Notes under the pieces: generated by a model | Seen by the model: only the letters and a program-made list of their open reading frames with translations | The model's database searches: none | Told to the model about the DNA's origin: nothing | Shown here: positions 7,410-9,156 of the stretch, piece after piece | Numbering within the stretch: the stretch's first letter is position 1 | How the letters are laid out: every line of letters starts with the position of its first letter | Translations under genes and position numbers: made by a program | Assembly: GCA_023717585.1 (NCBI GenBank) | Contig: JAMQPJ010000542.1 | Location: 1-9,156, forward strand | DNA: 9,156 nucleotides | Source: Thermoanaerobaculia bacterium | Lineage (GTDB): Bacteria; Acidobacteriota; Thermoanaerobaculia; UBA5066 | Direction: 5' to 3'

Positions 7410-7656
7410 CGGAGACGTAGGGAAGAAGCGCGAGGTAACGGGCGCGCTTGATGGCGGTCGACAGCTTGCGCTGGTAGAAGGCGGACGTTCCGCTGATGCG
7501 GCGCGGCAGGATCTTGGCGCGCTCGGGGACGAATCCCGCGAGCAGCTTCACGTCCTTGAAGTCGATGTACCCGATCTTCTCGACCGTGAACTTGCAGACG
7601 CGCTTGCGGCGCACGAAGAACTTCTTCTTGACGGGCTTGCGAATGGGAGCGGCCAT
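7405..7656 (-). CDS. rpsR: 30S ribosomal protein bS18
   Basis: An 83-residue bS18 of normal length. A basic N-terminus (K-K-K-F-F-V-R-R-K-R) leads into V-C-K-F-T (20-24), Y-I-D-F-K-D-V-K-L-L, and the conserved core with K-I-L-P-R-R, G-T, Q-R-K-L and A-I-K-R-A-R-Y-L-A-L-L-P-Y. bS18 forms a heterodimer with bS6 and binds the 16S rRNA central domain (platform). The C-K-F-T form, with one Cys, matches the E. coli-type C-R-F-T variant rather than the two-Cys form, so it is not unusual. ATG at 7656 is supported by AGGAG (7666-7670), 9 bases away. It follows rpsF by 26 bases with no ssb gene between, although ssb sits there in many genomes. Confidence 0.97.
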   Translation of the reverse strand: MAAPIRKPVKKKFFVRRKRVCKFTVEKIGYIDFKDVKLLAGFVPERAKILPRRISGTSAFYQRKLSTAIKRARYLALLPYVSD

Positions 7657-7665
7657 GGTGTGCGT

Positions 7666-7670
7666 CTCCT
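7666..7670 (-). promoter_or_regulatory. Shine-Dalgarno of rpsR
   Basis: The minus strand reads AGGAG 9 bases before the rpsR ATG at 7656, inside the 26-base rpsF-rpsR spacer. Confidence 0.75.
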
Positions 7671-7682
7671 GGTGCTTCCCGC

Positions 7683-8132
7683 TTACTCGCGGGAGTCGCC
7701 GGCCGGTTCGGCCGGGGGGATGGTGGGCGAGGGCGAGGGCGAGGGCGGGGAGTACGGCGCATCGAACGCCTCGGGACGGGGCCGGCGCGGCTTCGTGTTG
7801 CGCGCGACCTTCTGCCCGTGCTTGACCTCTTCATCGATGCGGACGGAGAGGAAACGCAGGATGCTCTCCGAGAGGCGCATCTTGCGCTGCACTTCGGCGA
7901 CGCACGCGGCGGGCGCCCGGAAAAGAAAGTTGTGGTACGTCGCCTCGGTCCTCTTCTTGATGACGTAGGCGAGGCGGCGGCGGCCCATCGACTCGTCCTT
8001 CTCGAGCGTCGCGCCGTTGTCGACGAGGAGCTTGCGGAACTCTTCGACGACGGCCTGGGCTCCCGCCTCGTCCTTCTCGGGAACGACGAGCAGGACCATG
8101 TCGTACTGGCGTTGCGGATTCGGGGTGGTCAC
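7683..8132 (-). CDS. rpsF: 30S ribosomal protein bS6
   Basis: A 149-residue bS6, partner of bS18 on the 30S platform. The ferredoxin-like core covers about residues 8-102: Y-D-M-V-L-L-V-V-P opens strand 1, then G-R-R-R-L-A-Y-V-I-K-K-R-T-E-A-T-Y (50-66), and the end L-R-F-L-S-V-R. The remaining 45 or so residues are a disordered Lys/Arg- then Pro/Ser-rich tail ending in an acidic G-D-S-R-E. In E. coli the S6 C-terminus is extended with glutamates by RimK; whether that applies here is unknown. The tail includes an S-P-S-P-S-P run encoded by a hexanucleotide repeat (7725-7748). Start is GTG at 8132: it has an AAGGAGG Shine-Dalgarno 8 bases upstream and gives the normal N-terminus. The 92-base leader can fold into two hairpins (see 8133-8224). 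Confidence 0.96.
   Translation of the reverse strand: MTTPNPQRQYDMVLLVVPEKDEAGAQAVVEEFRKLLVDNGATLEKDESMGRRRLAYVIKKRTEATYHNFLFRAPAACVAEVQRKMRLSESILRFLSVRIDEEVKHGQKVARNTKPRRPRPEAFDAPYSPPSPSPSPTIPPAEPAGDSRE
7725..7748. repeat. Hexanucleotide tandem repeat (gggcga, four units, last imperfect) in the rpsF tail
   Basis: The plus strand has gggcga at 7725, 7731 and 7737, then gggcgg at 7743. On the coding (minus) strand each unit encodes Ser-Pro. Gain or loss of a unit changes the protein by two residues without a frameshift. Confidence 0.85.
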
Positions 8133-8224
8133 GGGGGTCTCCTCCTTCTGGATCGCGCCGGCTTGGCGCCGGTCGCGAGGCGCGGCTGTGGACCTCTGGT
8201 CCGGTGCCGAGCCAAGGTTGTGTT
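8133..8224 (-). promoter_or_regulatory. Structured rpsF leader: candidate S6:S18 autoregulatory RNA element
   Basis: The 92 bases between pth and rpsF. Reading the minus strand, hairpin A spans 8213-8179: GGC (8213-8211) pairs with GCC (8181-8179), then a U/C mismatch, CGGC (8209-8206) with GCCG (8186-8183), a symmetric internal loop ACC/ACA (8205-8203 and 8189-8187), GGACC (8202-8198) with GGUCC (8194-8190), and loop AGA. Hairpin B is CCGGC (8172-8168) with GCCGG (8162-8158), loop GCCAA. It ends 10 bases before the Shine-Dalgarno. S6:S18 leaders in many bacteria lie just before rpsF and contain a conserved CCG at an internal loop or bulge next to a short hairpin. CCG is present here at 8204-8202. 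No U-tract follows either hairpin, so neither looks like an intrinsic terminator. The pairing is seen directly; the S6:S18 role is inferred. Confidence 0.45.
8141..8147 (-). promoter_or_regulatory. Strong Shine-Dalgarno of rpsF (AAGGAGG)
   Basis: A full AAGGAGG on the minus strand, 8 bases before the GTG at 8132. It fixes that GTG as the start and is the best ribosome-binding site in the window. Confidence 0.88.
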
Positions 8225-8818
8225 TCAGCTCGCCGGGGCGGATTCCTCGGGCGAACGGTTGAAACGGTTCATGGCGGCGTCGATTCCCTCGGTCACGAAG
8301 ACGGAGAGGGCGTCCACCGCCGTCGCGATCGCCTCGTCCACGACGGGGCGTTCCTTCTTCGAGAAGCGCGAGAGCACGTAGGCGTCGAGGGGCTCGCCCG
8401 GCTGGAAGTTCTCGCCTCGCACGCCGAGGCGCAGGCGCGGGATCAGGTTCGTCCCGAAGCAGTCGATCACGGACTGGAGGCCCTTCTGCCCGCCCGAGGA
8501 GCCCGCCCGCCTGAGGCGGACGGCCCCGACGGGAAGCGCCGCGTCGTCGGAGACGAGAAGGAGACGGTCGAGAGGGACGTCGTACTTCGCGGTGAGGCCC
8601 TTCACCGACTCCCCCGACGCGTTCATGTAGGTCTGGGGCCGGGCCACGATCACGGGGCGGCCGCCCACCTTCACGCGCCCGGTGAGCGCGCGGCAGTCGA
8701 GCCGGTCGAGACGGGGCGGACCGCCGGCGGCCTTCTCCGCAAAAGCCTGCACGACGTCGAAGCCGACGTTGTGCCGCGTGCCGGTATACCGGTCTCCGGG
8801 GTTGCCGAGTCCCACCAC
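8225..8818 (-). CDS. pth: Peptidyl-tRNA hydrolase (Pth)
   Basis: Cytosolic esterase that frees tRNA from peptidyl-tRNA dropped by stalled ribosomes; normally essential. 197 residues from the GTG at 8818, near the E. coli 194. Visible signature: G-L-G-N-P-G (3-8), T-R-H-N-V-G-F with catalytic His16, Q-T-Y-M-N-A-S-G with Asn66, and Asp91 in S-D-D, matching E. coli N10, H20, N68 and D93. The G-G-H-N-G loop of E. coli (H113, N114) is G-G-Q-K-G here (residues 109-113), a substitution at a substrate-contact loop that should be compared across the phylum. The GTG start is the most upstream canonical codon but removes about five residues of the first beta-strand seen in E. coli. An in-frame ATA at 8842, overlapping the rplY stop, would add eight residues (I-G-T-D-G-L-V-L) and fits the family better. 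Located between rplY and rpsF, a common arrangement. Confidence 0.93.
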   Translation of the reverse strand: MVGLGNPGDRYTGTRHNVGFDVVQAFAEKAAGGPPRLDRLDCRALTGRVKVGGRPVIVARPQTYMNASGESVKGLTAKYDVPLDRLLLVSDDAALPVGAVRLRRAGSSGGQKGLQSVIDCFGTNLIPRLRLGVRGENFQPGEPLDAYVLSRFSKKERPVVDEAIATAVDALSVFVTEGIDAAMNRFNRSPEESAPAS

Positions 8819-8838
8819 GAGGACGAGCCCGTCCGTTC

Positions 8839-9156
8839 CTATTTCTTTTCCTTCTTCTCGGCCTTCGGAGCGGCCTTCGCTCCCGCTCCGGCCGCGGCGG
8901 GTTCGGCGCCTTCCTCTTCCTTCTTGCCCTTCTTGATCACCTCGGGCTCGGCGCCCGGTTCCGCGACGACTCCCTCGGCACCGGCGACCTCGGCCGCGGG
9001 CGCTGCGACCTCCTCGGCCTTCGGCACGCCCACGTGCGCGAGCACGCGGTCGGCCTTCTCGAGGACCTTGATCTTGTCTCCGAGCTTGAGGTCCTGGATG
9101 CGGAACGAGTCGTGGATCTCCATCGCCGAGACGTCGATCTTCACGGACTCCGGAAT
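8839..9156 (-). CDS. rplY: 50S ribosomal protein bL25 (Ctc type), C-terminal part, 5' end outside the window
   Basis: The minus-strand frame is open to the window edge. The visible 105 residues begin I-P-E-S-V-K-I-D-V-S and continue with I-H-D-S-F-R-I-Q-D-L-K-L-G-D-K-I-K-V-L: the C-terminal beta domain of the long (Ctc/TL5-type) bL25, which binds 5S rRNA with its missing N-terminal part. The GTG at 9144 is an internal Val, not a start. From about residue 55 the chain is a low-complexity Ala/Glu/Pro/Lys tail ending in K-A-E-K-K-E-K-K, common in long bL25 proteins. Stop is TAG at 8839-8841. Its last codons form an A/G-rich stretch that could double as a ribosome-binding site for pth. Confidence 0.92.
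   Translation of the reverse strand: MPESVKIDVSAMEIHDSFRIQDLKLGDKIKVLEKADRVLAHVGVPKAEEVAAPAAEVAGAEGVVAEPGAEPEVIKKGKKEEEGAEPAAAGAGAKAAPKAEKKEKK

Noticed and set aside
7585..7596. bS18 with a single Cys (C-K-F-T) as a possible lost zinc site
   Set aside because: E. coli bS18 has C-R-F-T at the same place, so this is a common form.
7725..7748. Short repeats considered as a CRISPR-like or regulatory array
   Set aside because: Six-base units without spacers inside a coding sequence; a simple tandem repeat.

Overview
This is a GC-rich, almost fully coding window that looks chromosomal. I see no tRNA, rRNA, mobile element or CRISPR array. A very common type of bacterial Ser/Thr kinase fused to a C-terminal beta-propeller, plus the ribosomal-protein gene order, suggests Acidobacteriota or a close relative. 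This is inference from family knowledge, not a database match.

Layout. Positions 1-1551 (+) hold the C-terminal part of a class A penicillin-binding protein (transpeptidase half), cut by the window edge. Everything else is on the minus strand. Reading in the direction of transcription, from 9156 down to 1555: bL25 (rplY, 5' end outside the window), peptidyl-tRNA hydrolase (pth), bS6 (rpsF), bS18 (rpsR), a DUF2232/YybS-like membrane protein, bL9 (rplI), a polytopic glycosyltransferase-like membrane protein with a TPR-like tail, and a membrane-anchored Ser/Thr kinase with a WD40/TolB-type propeller. The kinase and PBP genes converge with only 3 bases between their stop codons.

How the genes work together. 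rplY-pth-rpsF-rpsR-DUF2232-rplI is a conserved translation cluster: three to four ribosomal proteins plus the enzyme that recycles peptidyl-tRNA. The 92-base gap before rpsF can fold into two hairpins. The first resembles the kind of leader bound by the S6:S18 complex for autoregulation. The two genes after rplI are envelope or signalling genes, probably accessory to the cluster.

Most interesting observation. In the kinase, the P+1/APE-motif region reads L-G-R-H-V-P-E-Q instead of the family-typical L-G-Y-M-S-P-E-Q. The three odd codons are exactly what results from flipping a 9-base segment (3544-3552) that sits between perfect 7-base inverted repeats. This is a clean, in-frame micro-inversion, either real (possibly switchable) or an assembly artefact. 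Secondary points are the missing canonical start codons for the DUF2232 gene and pth, each with an AUU or AUA codon overlapping the upstream stop, and the candidate S6:S18 leader.
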